DNA from: Manduca sexta
Lineage: Eukaryota; Arthropoda; Insecta; Lepidoptera; Sphingidae
DNA: 64,000 nucleotides
Assembly (NCBI RefSeq): GCF_014839805.1
Contig: NC_051121.1
Coordinates: forward strand, 1,657,116 to 1,721,115
Direction: 5' to 3'
Shown: positions 48,328 through 59,175 of the stretch, piece by piece
Layout of the letters: each line of letters opens with the position of its first letter
How positions within the stretch are numbered: the first letter of the stretch is position 1
Made by a program: the position numbers and the translations under genes
The notes under the pieces: generated by a model
What the model saw: only the letters and a program-made list of their open reading frames with translations
The model's database searches: none
What the model was told of the DNA's origin: nothing

Positions 48328-50008
48328 CAAATATTGTATATATACACTACTGTATAGAAATTATAACTACCATAGTAACAAATCAATATAACACTTTTCA
48401 ACATACAATTTCGAAGAAGTCTCCAACAAAATATGGAGTAAAAAAAAAAACTGGCATAAAAGTTTATATATTAGGTATAAGATGAGTACCTAATCGACTG
48501 AGGACGTTGGGAATTCGCTGAATGTTGGCAAAACAACGTGTGTCATGGACGTGTCTGAGGAAGCGCTTTAGTTACTGAATGATATTTTTTGTTATTGCCA
48601 ACGAAAACAGCCGAGTTGGTAGTAAACTTCATAGAAATTTATAAAGTAGTGAATTCCTTTTGACAGAAGTATCCTTTCGGTGCAAGATGGTCTAAGATAG
48701 ACTATACCGTCACAGCTCACTAAACCTAGAACCTTTAGATGGTCGGGAAATAACCATTCCAATCGAACCTGATAGTAAGCTATGATAAAACAATTTTAAT
48801 TGCAATGACCCTGGAAGCATAGAAATGGTAAAGAAACAAGGTTGCAATAGTTAACAATATGCAATCATAGATGGCGTTTAAAAACATAGAACGTTCTACA
48901 TGATTCAACTTATACAAAATTATTTGAAAATGGAATATAGCGCGTTCGGAATTTTAAAATGTTACAAGCATATAAAATAACGATAGAATATTTATACGTA
49001 ATATACAATAACTTGGATGTGTGTTTGATGTTGTAATTCGCGTTTATTATCCTTATATTCATTTCATATCTGGTTTGTAGGACCAAAACTTAATCGTTAC
49101 TCCTGATATTCATAGATCATGACAGAAACTGTCTTGTATATATTAGTATCAAGTTATTACGACGTTATCATAAATTCATAGACAAGAACGTGTGCTTGCA
49201 CATATCGATTTTTCTATGACTTTTAATTTCTAACAAAGCTATGTATAACAGAGTATGTTGTGTTATTGTATTATTAATGAGACAGTACAAAACCATTCCA
49301 ATTATGCATGTAAATGAACTAATTGAACTGCATATTTGATCATATTAATTACTATTCCTCTTAAGTCATGTATCCATTGGATGGGATCATTGTTAGTAAT
49401 GGAATGGTTAAATATATATATAAAAGATACAAATCCTCACTCACCTTAGATCTTACACAATCTTTAACACGGCGAAAATATTACGTAACACAGTCCGACA
49501 CGATATGTCCGTTTACATTTAATTACGTAGTTTATCGGATCACTTCATTTATTTACGGCAAATGTTCATAATACGTTTTATTTGTTGTTTCAAATATAAC
49601 TTTCTCGTTGTAAAATAATAGAATATAAAATGGAGTCGCAACGCGTTGGTGTTCAGTTAGAGGAGGGTTTATTGGCGCATGCGTAAAACTAGTCTAAGTC
49701 CACCCTTGTATTTGGGTGCGTTTTGAAATTCCGATATGAAAAAGGACTTTCTTTTTCGTATAGTTAGAGAAATATTATATCGATATTAGTCTGTTATTTA
49801 TTCTGTATAAAAACATCAACTCCAAAATTTAGTAATAAGTGGGAAAAAAATGTGTACCTAATGAAAAGGGATCGTCTGATATTAATTTATGATATACTTT
49901 AAAAGGAACTAACAAAATTAAACACCTATAATTCTAATAAAATCCTGTGCTAGCTTAAATAAATAGTAAAAATTGGGAATAAGGACATTGAGACGTCCGG
50001 TATCCCAA
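48328..50008. other. non-coding stretch
   Basis: No gene or clear repeat was seen. Confidence 0.5.
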
Positions 50009-50065
50009 ATACTGGACTCCACTCTACTTACAATCAGGGACACAGGGGTCACTTTGCAGTCCCGT
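50009..50065 (-). repeat. repeat family B, end fragment
   Basis: TGGACTCCACTCTACTTACA, ATCAGGGACACAGGGGTCAC and TTTGCAGTCCC. Confidence 0.5.
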
Positions 50066-51159
50066 TTAAAGCATACTTAAGGTGCTCCCCCCAGCAAAAT
50101 GGTGTTCTATCCGTATTTTTAGAAGCTATCTACTCCAAATTTATAAAACATTTAAAAAAAATAAACGTCATATTTCTAAAATATGTTATTTTAATTTCGG
50201 TTGTTTAATTTTCTATAATAATTGTATCATTCATTTCATAATAAAATTGCCACTAAATTTAATAAATCTATGCATCTCCCTAACGTACACATAATTTTAA
50301 TTTGCACCCAACACGATTAAATATTTAGATAATTTAATAAGGAATGTTTTAGTAAACCAGAATTGTCTAAGACCTATTTGTTTTTAAATAAATTATTTAT
50401 AAATCTTTGCATTTTCCCACCATAACTTATGCACCGAAATTGTATGGAACGAAGCTCAAGAGCGTTTGCTCGAGGGAGTGTCTAATGAGAGCTCAAAGGA
50501 ATCAGATTTGCCTTTCTTTTAAAAAATTGCTAATACAAATAACTTATTTATATTGGCAACTTTCTCAAAGTGAACACATATGACGTCATCAATTTTAATA
50601 TTCTGAAGTATGAATATTTAACTAATTACAATATAATGGGTGAGCATTACCTTGCGTGTGTAGGTTTAACATTCCGATGGTGCGGTCCATAATTATTAAC
50701 TCGGTACTCATGTTTATGGGTTAGTAGTGGCATTTAGATGGCTATCCTACTATTCTATTGATATGTTTGTTGGTAAACCATGTACTGTTATATAGGTGTG
50801 GATACATTGTGGTATACAGCCTAAGTCCGGTATACAAGGGTCATTTTAACATTGCGTTAATAAATGAAATCATATACTTGTCATTAAAAACAATTTACAA
50901 TGAGTTATTTAATCTATAGGTGTCAAATAAAAAATTGTTAGTTTCAAACAATATCAATAAAAAGCAAATTTAATTTGACATACCCTAAGGCCAGTTTTAC
51001 TACTAGAACATTAGCACTAAACTAGAAAATGATCAAAAAATTAATCAATTAAAAATATTTGATAATAGTGGATGATTTTTGGCACAATGTTAGCAGAGGT
51101 AGACGAATACGTGGTTTCATTTAGTATCGCAATGTAAATATGACCCTGTAAAAACTAAG
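50066..51159. other. non-coding AT-rich stretch
   Basis: No gene or clear repeat was seen. Confidence 0.45.
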
Positions 51160-52310
51160 TCCCTATAGCCGTCCCTCATGCGCCGAAGATGACCGCCTCG
51201 GAATTTTAGTTGGTATTGGCGTGCGTAGAATGGTATTTATTAGGGACTCGACCCGGCGGTCATCCGACATTTACCATCTATTGGGCGGTTCAAGGTCGGG
51301 TCTTAAAGCCAACGAACCCAACATAACCGCTTAGTCACCCTCTTTCACCACTAAATCTTGTGGCTGGACCATTAGGGTCGTTATGATGGCATCTTCGCCT
51401 GAGGTGTCCGCACTGGCCTGCAGGGAGGTTGATATGCTAGGGTGTACACAGGATTAGGAATACGATCCAATGCTTTCTCGGATGATGCTATACTCCCGAG
51501 CAGTGGCGAATGGTGAAATTTTTCAAAAGGGAACCCGACACTAAATATAGATACTAATATGCGTGGAGGCGATCTACATGTCGGTCTAATGACAATTGGA
51601 TTCTGAATCACTACATAGTATAAAACACACAGTCGCTTTCTCTGTCCCTTTGTATGCTTAAATCTTTAAAACTACGCAACGGATTTTGATGCCGTTTTTT
51701 TAATAGAGTGATTCAAGAGGAAGGTTTATATGTATAATAATAACATCCATTAAATAGTGGAGAAATACTGTTATTTTGTTATGTTATACCCGTGCAAAGC
51801 TAGAGCGGGCCGCTATGTTTTTATATACAACGTTCACAGTTTTTCTGTAGTGTATTTAGTATCAGCATTGCACCCGTGCGAAGCCGGGGCGCGTCGCTAG
51901 TAAATTCTATATAAAGCGAAACCGGTAGGAATCACGTTATATGGATCATTCGCCACTGCTCCCGAGTGTCGGAATTGTGCCGTAAGACCGGTGAAACCAA
52001 CATAACCAATCCATTCACCCTCCAATGGTGGTACAGGTAACGCGTTTGTTACCCGCGAAAAATAATATATATTAGATCCCGTAGAGGGCAGGCGTATTGC
52101 CATTTAACGTGTACAATTCCAGGCGGATACTGAGCAGAAAATCCCAATATCAATTTGCCCGATACAAATTTCTCACCATCAGCTCTATCATCACTGTGTG
52201 GTGCATATTTTAGTATAAGTTGAAATATGTATAGCCTGAATAGGAAAATAAGAAACCACATCTGATAAAATATGGAATTAATTTCTTCTACTGACAACCA
52301 TAAACCAAAA
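51160..52310 (-). mobile_element. cluster of old LINE and SINE relics
   Basis: Related texts occur twice: AACCCAACATAACCGCTTAG (51318 region) and AAACCAACATAACCAATCCA (51993 region). Between them is an antisense LINE tail with AAACTACGCAACGGATTTTG and CATCCATTAAATAGTGGAGA, ending GAAGCCGGGGCGCGTCGCTA. A family F piece lies at 52083-52150. Confidence 0.5.
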
Positions 52311-52332
52311 CTGGTGCCTCCAAAGCAGGTTT

Positions 52333-52338
52333 TTTATT
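52333..52338 (-). terminator. candidate polyadenylation signal of the CRACD-like gene
   Basis: AATAAA on the minus strand, about 610 bases after the stop codon. Another AATAAA overlaps the stop codon itself (52949-52954) and is too close to be the usual site. I could not find a clear downstream GU-rich element, so this is only a candidate. Confidence 0.2.
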
Positions 52339-52949
52339 CTTCTGGTCAGGTTATACAAGACTACATCTTGTTTCATAGAAGGAGGCTAATGCAGTTATTT
52401 ATAATATGAAGTTGTATGAGTAATGTTGCTTAGACAATCCTGGTTCTCATCAGACAATCAGTTAGGCCATTTGGTTAAAAAGGGTATTTAAATAAAACAC
52501 GACAAAAACTATGGGAATAAAATTTCTATTTCACAATATCATAATGTTCAATACGGATTAGTGTCCTTTTAATAAAATATAACTATATGCTATAGCCATT
52601 GCAATAACACGCAAAATACAATTGTCTTACCAACGATACGTAAAATCAATATTTTATATAATTTCAACATAACATATATCTGCTATGTTTAGTCTAAGCT
52701 AGTTACATGTCTATAATATAGTATATCTAAGTCCCACGTGTACACCAAGTTTATCTTCGATATCCTGAAAGGTTAAATAATCATTCAATTAATTCATAAT
52801 TTCAACACAATTCCATTAAAAAAATAAATTTGAATTGCTGCGACTGGTAGACGAATATAAAAACTGCGTATAATAATAATAATAATTCGTCAATCAATCG
52901 TGTAAAGTTTTAGATAATCTGCATGTTTACCTTGTATCTAGCACCATGT

Positions 52950-55900
52950 TTATTTGGTCATGCCCTGTTTCGCTCGCCTCTCCCACTCGGCCCGCATCTG
53001 CAGGATCCCTTTGAACTGCGGTGATGCATCGGCCTCGCCTTCGGCACCATCCTTTTCTTTCACACCTTCTTCCTTCTCCTTATTCCCGTCTTTTTCTATC
53101 ACAGCACTATCGCACCTCTCCTTGTCCATCGACAAACGGAATTTCTCTTCGTTCCTCTGCCAAGGTCTTTTGGTCAAAGTGTCGGCTTTGTATGCCATCG
53201 CTTCACTTTTTGCTATATTTTTTAAGTCCTCCCTATCATTGGATGAATCAGGGAACGTCCTGTTTCTTAGTCTTTTTTCTGGAGTGGAGTCTGAGACCTC
53301 CTTTTTGTATTTGTGTACTTCGCTTCTGTAGACGGGAGCGCTGTCACGTTTGGTGCTAACACTGTTTATACTGACACTTCTCTGGTAATGCGGCGCTCCG
53401 AACTGACTCACCCGTGCTGCTATGTTGACTAATCTCTTCTCTTCTTCTTTAACTATGTCCTCGTTTTCTTTATCACTATCACGAGATTTTATTGAAGCGT
53501 TAAATTCATTCTTGAGTATTTTTGTCTTGGCGCTGTCGTTCATTTCTTCTTTAGTCTTCGCTATCTCTTGAGCGATGCTGTCAGCTTCGGAATCCTTAAT
53601 TTTGAGTGATCTACGAGCAAAAACTTTCATTAGTTCTGGTTCGTCATCATTTTTCTTTTCGTTTCTTAATTCTTTTGACAATATCACGGGTTTCTTGCGG
53701 TAAACGACGCCTTCTTCCTGCTTGTCGTTCCTGTTATCGTTGCTATCCATACTTTGTATTGAACTCTTACTTCCGAAGCTAGAATGGGACTTTTGATCAA
53801 TGGATATATTATCATAAATTTTTTCTGTGCTTCCTTCTGTGCTCAAGGAGTTAGTTCGTGTCTTTTCTGATTTGTCGGGTAGCTCTACACTACCAGCTTT
53901 TCTTTTAAAAAAGGCTTTCGGTGTGGAAGGACTCTGCGGAACGAACGATGGTACTACTGACTTCCTAGTTACTACAGGAGAAGCTTTATCGTCTACTAGA
54001 GTATTATCGACTACGTTTTCAATTTGTTTGTTCACAAAAGAGTCCTTCCTTACAGGAACGTTTTGTGTTTTAATTTCAGGAATTGGAAAACTTTCTTGCT
54101 CCTTTTCAATTTGCGGACTATCGTTTTTCTTTGGCGTTATATTTGCAGTCAGTACAATATTTGTAGTGGGTTTTGCATCAACTTTATTCAGTTGAATATT
54201 TAGAAATTCTGGCACACCGAGCTTGGCTCCAGACTTTGGTGCTTTCTCATCAACCTTGTTCACTTTTCCAGTATCTACAGTTTTGACTGGAGTTTGTTCT
54301 TTATTGATATGAGTGACAGATATAAATGTTTCTGATTCTGGCTTCATCTCTTTTTGAGTTTTATCACTGTGACTCAAAGTACTCTCTACAGAAATAGTTT
54401 TACGTCGGTCATCGACTGGTTTCTCTGGGCTACTTTTAATGCTATCTAATGAACTAGATTTGAGTATTGGGGGAATAATAGGCTTAGGGGAGCTAATAAT
54501 ATCATCAATCTTAGCTTCTATCTGAGAAATATCACTGTCCCGTTTGCTGTCCATGGTAATATGAATGCTGTTGGTGAACAGTTTTCTGTCATCATTAACA
54601 TCTGTCTTCAGACTGTCCATGTAACTGCTATCAGTGCTCGGTAGACTGTCATAGTTTGCCTCAGCACTGCTTTGCAGTATATAATTCCTGGCGGAAATTC
54701 TCTTAGATAAATCCTGCCTTTCGCTTACATTCCTTCTGTAATTTACTTCCCAGCTTTCAAGCAATGGCTCGGATATACCGACTATAGCCGGTAAACTTGG
54801 CATCTGATTCTCCTGAGAGCTTATCGACGTTGTTTCGGACGCGTAACGGAAGCTATGCGACTTCCCAATGCTACTCCTGGTTTCAACATACTCGTCTCCG
54901 AGAGACCTGAGCGCTGAAGTCACATAGGATTCCTCGGTTTTCGACGCGTGACGGATAGATTCCTGTTTACATTCTACTCTTCTTTCGGAGAATTCTGAAA
55001 CATGTTCCGACGATCGTTGTTTTATGTTCTCTGAGCTTTGGTGTCTGGGCTTCGGCGGTGAGGAAGACATCATGCCACTGTTAAAGTACGGCAAATTTTT
55101 CGGCACACTGTTATTAAACATGAAGTCTGAAGCAGTGTTTTTGATGCGCATCGCTCTAATCGGGGGCTCTTCTTCTGAGATCATTAAAGAGGGCGGCATC
55201 ATCTCCTCTTGAGCTCTGTTCGCCACCTCGTTGTTAATAAATGCTTTTGACGAGAGAGGATCGACCAATCTCTGAACCGAGGTCGGTCGTTTCGATTTGT
55301 CGTGGTGAAGATTGAAAGATTCCTTTTTCTCGTCGATCATTTCTCTGGACGAGGTGCGTTTGCTCCATTCGCTCATCTCGGAGAACTCTTCCCGCCTGCT
55401 GATGCGGCTTTTCATCCCTAGGTTCAAGATTTTGTCGGTTTCGTCAGCCAATTTGAGATCAGTGATATTGTATTCAACGCCGGGTACTTTGGCCGCGCTG
55501 TAAATGTCCTTGTACGCAGCATCCTGGACGTACGCGCCTTTATTGTCCATGCGTTTGTGCATCTGATTGGCGAACGCCTTCTGTCCGGCAGATTTGTGGG
55601 TTCGCTCAGCCGGCACCGGCTTGTACCCTTGCCCTTCGAACACTCTCTCTGAATCCACGCTCTTGTATTGCGCTGATGGTTTGTCAGTTTTCGATTTCTT
55701 CACTTCCACCTGATTGTCTCCATCAACTTGGTCCTTCTTTGATTTCTTCCCACTTTTCCTCAACAGTAATCTACTGAAAAATGACTCTTCTTTTTTCGAA
55801 GACCGTATGTTTTCGTTTTCGGTTTTCTTCTCCGACTTGGATTTCTTCTCTAGGCAAGATTCTTCAGCGTATTTCTTATCGCTGCGGCACTGCAGCATCC

Positions 55901-56200
55901 TCTCCTCTGAATGGTAAGTGTGGATTTCGATTTTGGGGGAGCTGTCCCGTAGAGCTGTTCCCTGGGAGCTGGACTGGCTCCGTTTGATAGAGGATCGAGG
56001 AGTATTGGCTTCGACAACGGTCAGCTTGGCTGGCGACTGGCCGACCAGCTGGCTGAGGGCTAGCCCTGGAGGCAACGACGAGGACTTGAGTTTAGCGTCG
56101 CTCGGCGTCTCCATGACTCTCTGCAGTTCTTTGTTCACTTGCTGATGCTGCTCCTTCACGATCATATGATGCTTCGTAGTGGTCGATGAAGAGAATGATT
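52950..56200 (-). CDS. CRACD-like gene, large terminal coding exon (about 3.25 kb)
   Basis: One uninterrupted frame runs from acceptor ACGCGTTTCAG (exon starts AATCATTC) to TAA. It encodes 1082 residues after the split codon. In order: a short helical start (KEQHQQVNKELQRVM), a Pro/Leu patch (LPPGLALSQLVG), a basic patch FFSRLLLRKSGKKSKK near visible residues 261-276, a long Ser/Lys/Glu-rich low-complexity region with many SP and TP sites, the PELMKVFARRSLK motif near residue 972, and a basic amphipathic C terminus (FKGILQMRAEWERRAKQ). An internal Met at 56165 is not the likely start, because upstream exons splice in frame. The length of the open frame excludes chance. Confidence 0.95.
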
Positions 56201-57516
56201 CTGAAACGCGTAATGAAGAAATATAAGTAAAGATATTTCATAAAATAATTTTGGGACTATAGATTTAATTTATAATGTGACTTAAGATCTTTAAACCAGT
56301 AAGAAACTTTAATAAACCAAAAACAGCTCAATAGTAGATGCGAATAATGCTCACCAGTAACAACTTCTGAGGTTTTGTGGGTGACTTCAGGAGTAGTGCT
56401 TCGTATCATTTCTTCGTTCAGTTCGGGCGTTATCGGCAAGGCTGATGCGGCAATCTGAAGTTCGATATTATTGATGTTAGCACAACCATAAATACATTTT
56501 ATATTATTTTTTGTTATTGGGTGTTCATTAATGGGATACGGTGTCATATCATCAGTGAATCGCCGATAGTTGGTGGGACGGCAAATTGTTTAGATTTTAT
56601 TATATTTACGGCTATCTATCGGCAAGTTAATCCAACTGCAAAGTAACTCCTAACTAGTTTTGTAGATTATAAACTGAAAACAAATATGTATACTATAATA
56701 TACATATTTTGTATTGTACACAGCAATGCTGAATTCTAGCTAAGATTTTGCTGTTGATTTAAGTAAAACACATAAAACGTGTGCATAATATAAATTGATA
56801 TAGGATCTAAAAATGGTACAATACAGTAGTGTACTGACAGGGTTGTTTTTCTTCCGCCTGGGCGCGCCGTGCGTGCGTCGCGGCCGCACCGCCATCTTGT
56901 GTTTGGCGGCGGAGTGCGACAGTGGCGCCACGCCGCTCGGCGGCTCCGTCGTGTCTGCAATTACAAATAGGGATTACTTTAGCTTACTCATTGTAGAGAT
57001 AACCTCAAACCTAAACGTCATACTGACTTACTTTTGGACAATAATTTACAATACATATGTAATTTGGTCACACCACAGCGAACTGACCTACATAGTATAT
57101 TTTTGTGTTCACGTCAGGTCACCAAGCAGTTGAAAAAATAAGGGATATTTCCTTATTCTGACTGTTAATTTTTCCATTGTTTACTATTCAATTGTTTTAT
57201 TTTAAATATATTTATTATTAATTATATTAACAATAATTACGATTGTTTTAGTTGTATAATGTTGTTATACGCCTACAAGTGGCATGCATATCAGCCAAGT
57301 ATAACGTACTCTGGACTAAAGTATATAGTATACCTTTTCAAGTATAATAATATAAAATGCAGTGTACTGACTGTAGAAGTCGAACTGGTCGCTCCTGGCG
57401 GAGTGTTCGTGCGAGTGGTGGTGGCCGCTGCTGCTGTCCTCGTCCATCTCCGAGGAGCCCACGCTGAGCAGCGAGCCGTCGCTGCATGACGACTGCGATA
57501 TACCCGCCAGTTGCCG
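52950..57516 (-). CDS. CRACD-like (KIAA1211/DUF4592-type) actin-regulator gene, 5' incomplete
   Basis: Four minus-strand exons (57516-57372, 56954-56839, 56454-56355, 56200-52950) have AG acceptors and GT donors. Their phases agree exactly (1+2, 0, 1+2), giving one open frame of 1203 residues ending in TAA. Residues 61-80 (SHSAAKHKMAVRPRRTHGAP) match, from memory, the DUF4592 core of vertebrate CRACD/KIAA1211 (SAAKHKLAVKPKK...). A later EPELMKVFARRSLK motif near residue 970 recalls the EPAWLALAKRKAK repeats at the CRACD C terminus. CRACD binds and inhibits actin capping protein in the cytoplasm; the same role here is inference. The rest is Ser/Lys/Glu-rich, without signal peptide or membrane segments, and probably disordered. 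CRACD is about 1230 residues long, close to this. No start codon was found, so more 5' exons lie upstream. The gene structure is very sure; the family name is moderately sure. Confidence 0.8.
56355..56454 (-). CDS. CRACD-like gene, short linker exon
   Basis: This 100-bp exon (acceptor CGAACTTCAG, donor G|GTGAGC) reads IAASALPITPELNEEMIRST then TPEVTHKTSEVVT and leaves one base. That G joins AA of the next exon to give Glu, so the protein continues as TESFSSSTTTKHH. The phase fit on both sides is strong evidence that it is real. No known domain was seen. The following intron is only 154 bp. Confidence 0.78.
56839..56954 (-). CDS. CRACD-like gene, exon with the conserved DUF4592-like core
   Basis: This 116-bp exon (acceptor TAATTGCAG, donor CCT|GTCAGT) completes an Asn codon and then reads TTEPPSGVAPL followed by SHSAAKHKMAVRPRRTHGAP and a basic RRKKNNP tail. 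The AAKHK-x-AVRP core is the best family marker in the gene, recalled as matching CRACD AAKHKLAVKPKK. It is GC-rich with CpGs, unlike the AT-rich introns of 417 and 384 bp on either side. Confidence 0.78.
57372..57516 (-). CDS. CRACD-like gene, first visible coding exon
   Basis: This 145-bp exon has acceptor ...CATAG and donor A|GTCAGT. It reads 48 codons plus one base, starting RQLAGISQSSCSDGS and ending SDQFDFY. It is rich in Ser, Asp and His (DEDSSSGHHHSHEH), an acidic and flexible stretch ahead of the conserved basic core. An in-frame TAG sits just before the acceptor, so the exon cannot extend upstream. The previous exon must end in phase 0. GC content is much higher than in the flanking introns. 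Confidence 0.75.
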
Positions 57517-58251
57517 CTATGGACAAATGGATCACATTAGACGATGTAATATTTGCCATATCTAATGTATTGTCCCACTGCTGGACTCTGATGTCTACTA
57601 TTAAAAAGTTTGACATAACACTGTTAAAAATAAATTAGTTATTCAAGCTCAGTTGGAGATTACAAGATTAGTAGAATGTCAGCAATTGCAAATGAGACAA
57701 GTTTAAAACAATATAATTGTATATATCCCTAAAGAATATAAGTAACTTTTGACTCCGTATTTAACTTGTTTAGGGCCTTTGTTCCAAGCAAACATATTCG
57801 CAATAGCTTCTAAATTTTTACGTACTTTACTAAATGAGGCAACAGCAGTAAATAGCAAGAACCCGCGCTAATACACAGCATCTTAAAATAACAGACCTCG
57901 ACGGCATGAGAACTGACCGCAAAATAACGAAAACAAAAGTAATGACTCGTCATTACCCGTTTTTACGCGCTTATGTAAAGGCAAAATCCATGTTTTCCGA
58001 ACGAATGCATAATTTCTCTAACAGATTATGATCGGTGGAATAAATCACCGGCCGGATGTTAGTGGCTCATTACGTGCGCGGTGGCAACACGTTACGTTTT
58101 TAATGAGACTGTCCTGTTTTGTCAATTCGATGTGGTTTCATTTTGGGCATAAGTAAGAACAGATATTTTGAATGAGTTTCTTCTGTGATGTTAGATTGGG
58201 TAATAATGTACATATAATACTAGTATTATAATTTTTGTATCCCAAATGTGA
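57517..58251. other. sequence upstream of the first visible CRACD-like exon
   Basis: Probably intron. I found no further exon. A GC-richer patch at 58045-58100 (CACCGGCCGGATG, ACGTGCGCGGTGGCAAC) may be regulatory. Confidence 0.35.
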
Positions 58252-58404
58252 TGTGTTCCGGGATCAGCCGGTATATCCGTTTCAAACAGTCCGGCATAAT
58301 TGTGTCGACTGCCGAGGGATAATCATCTCTCGTCAGTCGACATTCTATTGGAAGCCACCACTTACCATCAGGTGCAGTGGGTTCACTTTACCGAGCATTT
58401 CGAA
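58252..58404 (-). repeat. repeat family B, partial copy
   Basis: GGGATCAGCCGGTATATCCG, AGTCCGGCATAATTGTGTCG, TCTCGTCAGTCGACATTCTA and CACTTACCATCAGGTGCAGT. It would lie in an intron of the CRACD-like gene. Confidence 0.8.
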
Positions 58405-59000
58405 AAAAAACCACACATGTATGGAATAGAATGTGGAGACGCGATCTTCTTCGCTGTTCTTTACTTTTAAAGTCATTGTAATGCTCTATATTAATTTGTG
58501 GCGTGCATTTTCCAGTTATTTAATTACCCCTTGCAGCAAATTTAAAACTTTTGATAGATGATTTTGTGGATTTATAATATTTTTTGGACTTTAAACTAAC
58601 ATAAACTATTTCAATTAGCAATTAAAACAACAAAATATTTTACGCGTAAATCTAAATTCAATACCAAACAGGAAAACCATTGAGTCGTTCGCAGAACTTA
58701 CAGACCCAATGTCTAGTTTCGAACCAATGGTCACCGTTCCCATGAAAATAGTTTCAACTCTTGTATTTAGTTCGTTGTCGCGTGTTTTCGTCCATGATCA
58801 AAATATGTGACATGCTTCGGAAACAAACGTTCGTGGATTTATAGTTTATTTCCTTGTGTATTGTTTTTTCTATTTCATTCCTAATTAATGTTGTTACTTT
58901 ACAACGTGTTTCTTTGCAGTGTATTACGATACATAATTTGAGTAATAAATTGCCTTAGTACGATTAAAGCCACGATCGTATCGAAAAAGTAAAACTCTAA

Positions 59001-59175
59001 TTGGTCCTTCGAGCCGGATAAACTTAAAGTAAGTGCTATCAAATTTATTCAGATAAAAATTCTTGATACCTTGATTAAACTCATAGCCACTACAAAAAAC
59101 TAAAAAAAGAAAGTTTGGTCCTTCGAGCCGGACACACCTTGATATTGGCGCTAATGTGCCTCCTACGGGGAGGCC
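59001..59175 (+). repeat. duplicated 18-mer, possible LTR-element relic
   Basis: TTGGTCCTTCGAGCCGGA occurs at 59001-59018 and 59115-59132. I recall this text from leader regions of lepidopteran LTR retrotransposons, but no flanking LTR was seen. Confidence 0.35.

Noticed and set aside
52954..56145. Several plus-strand frames of 60-125 residues opposite the large exon
   Set aside because: They are antisense shadows of the 1082-residue minus-strand exon, with Ser/Phe/Cys-rich composition expected from that.
57564..57603. Short resemblance to the SINE A tail (TGTCCCACTGCTGGACTCTG)
   Set aside because: Too short and diverged to call securely.
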